NCBI GenBank assembly: GCA_021772915.1
Contig: JAJFLB010000058.1
Coordinates: 1 to 34,559, forward strand
Direction: 5' to 3'
Origin: Gammaproteobacteria bacterium
Lineage (GTDB): Bacteria > Pseudomonadota > Gammaproteobacteria > Xanthomonadales > SZUA-36
Length of the DNA stretch: 34,559 bases
Under the pieces are notes generated by a model. That model worked only from the letters and a program-made list of their open reading frames with translations. It was not told the DNA's origin and made no database searches. Shown here piece by piece: positions 34,435 to 34,559 of the stretch (position 1 is the first letter of the stretch; each line of letters begins with the position of its first letter). A program made the translations under genes and the position numbers.

Positions 34435-34531
34435 TTGCACCTGAAAATACGCCAGGCAAGGCGTGAGGAGAGAGGTTTGGTAACTCCAAATGAACGACGA
34501 ACAACACCGTATGGCGTTTTTTCAGGTGCAA
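34435..34531. repeat. Long imperfect inverted-repeat element downstream of corC
   Basis: A 20-bp left arm (34435-34454, beginning TTGCACCTGAAAA) matches the reverse complement of the right arm (34512-34531) at 19 of 20 positions. A second small hairpin, TTTGG/CCAAA around TAACT, lies in the middle (34476-34490). The 57-bp interior has no ORF. The whole could fold as a cruciform or terminate transcription after corC. It resembles dispersed intergenic palindromic repeats rather than a coding region. Only one copy was found in the window. Confidence 0.6.
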
Positions 34532-34559
34532 CCCGAAGGGCCGGGCCTATTTTTCCGCC

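Noticed and set aside
1-34559. CRISPR arrays, tRNA/rRNA genes, prophage or insertion-sequence genes
   Set aside because: No repeat-spacer pattern, cloverleaf-type sequence, transposase, integrase or phage structural gene was seen on either strand.

Overview
The window looks like chromosomal DNA of a gammaproteobacterium, probably free-living or marine and outside the well-studied enteric lineages. Two gene blocks support this. The first is yhbY(-)/rlmE-ftsH-folP-glmM; the second is miaB-phoH-ybeY-corC. Both have the order known from E. coli and relatives, but here they lie only about 22 kb apart with unrelated accessory genes between them. No tRNA, rRNA, CRISPR array or insertion sequence was recognised. 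Species assignment is not possible from sequence reading alone.

Layout. (1) 1-3206: an accessory plus-strand operon with two TPR-Fic paralogues (the first cut by the window edge) on either side of a NeuD/PglD-type sugar acyltransferase. (2) 3197-8809: housekeeping genes, with an Mth938-type protein and yhbY on the minus strand and rlmE, ftsH, folP and glmM on the plus strand (rRNA methylation, membrane proteolysis, folate, amino-sugar activation). (3) 8856-11132: tdh-kbl, the two-step threonine-to-glycine pathway, convergent with glmM. (4) 11404-20157: a mixed region with a small secreted cysteine-rich protein, a cyclic-2,3-diphosphoglycerate-synthetase-like NTPase, a Sel1-repeat protein, AsmA, a TPR lipoprotein with a strong terminator, a fragment of a spermidine-synthase-like gene, a dienelactone-hydrolase-family enzyme and an EamA transporter. 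(5) 20219-27632: a five-gene minus-strand operon of periplasmic adaptor, ABC ATPase, MacB/ADOP-type permease, sigma-54 response regulator and sensor kinase, with a sigma-54-like promoter in front. (6) 27812-29114: a small unknown ORF and a GcvA-type LysR regulator, divergently transcribed across a perfect 10-bp dyad. (7) 29180-30441: a sirtuin deacylase and a secreted NTF2-like protein. (8) 30642-34405: miaB-phoH-ybeY-corC, followed by a long inverted repeat at the window edge.

How the parts work together. The adaptor/ABC/two-component block looks self-contained: the kinase and response regulator probably sense an envelope or export condition and drive their own operon through sigma-54. The LysR/small-ORF pair has the architecture of a dedicated regulator and target. 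The TPR-Fic/acyltransferase cluster is the strongest candidate for an uncharacterised system: two diverged Fic proteins, each with altered catalytic-loop residues, are co-transcribed with a small-molecule (sugar) modifying enzyme.
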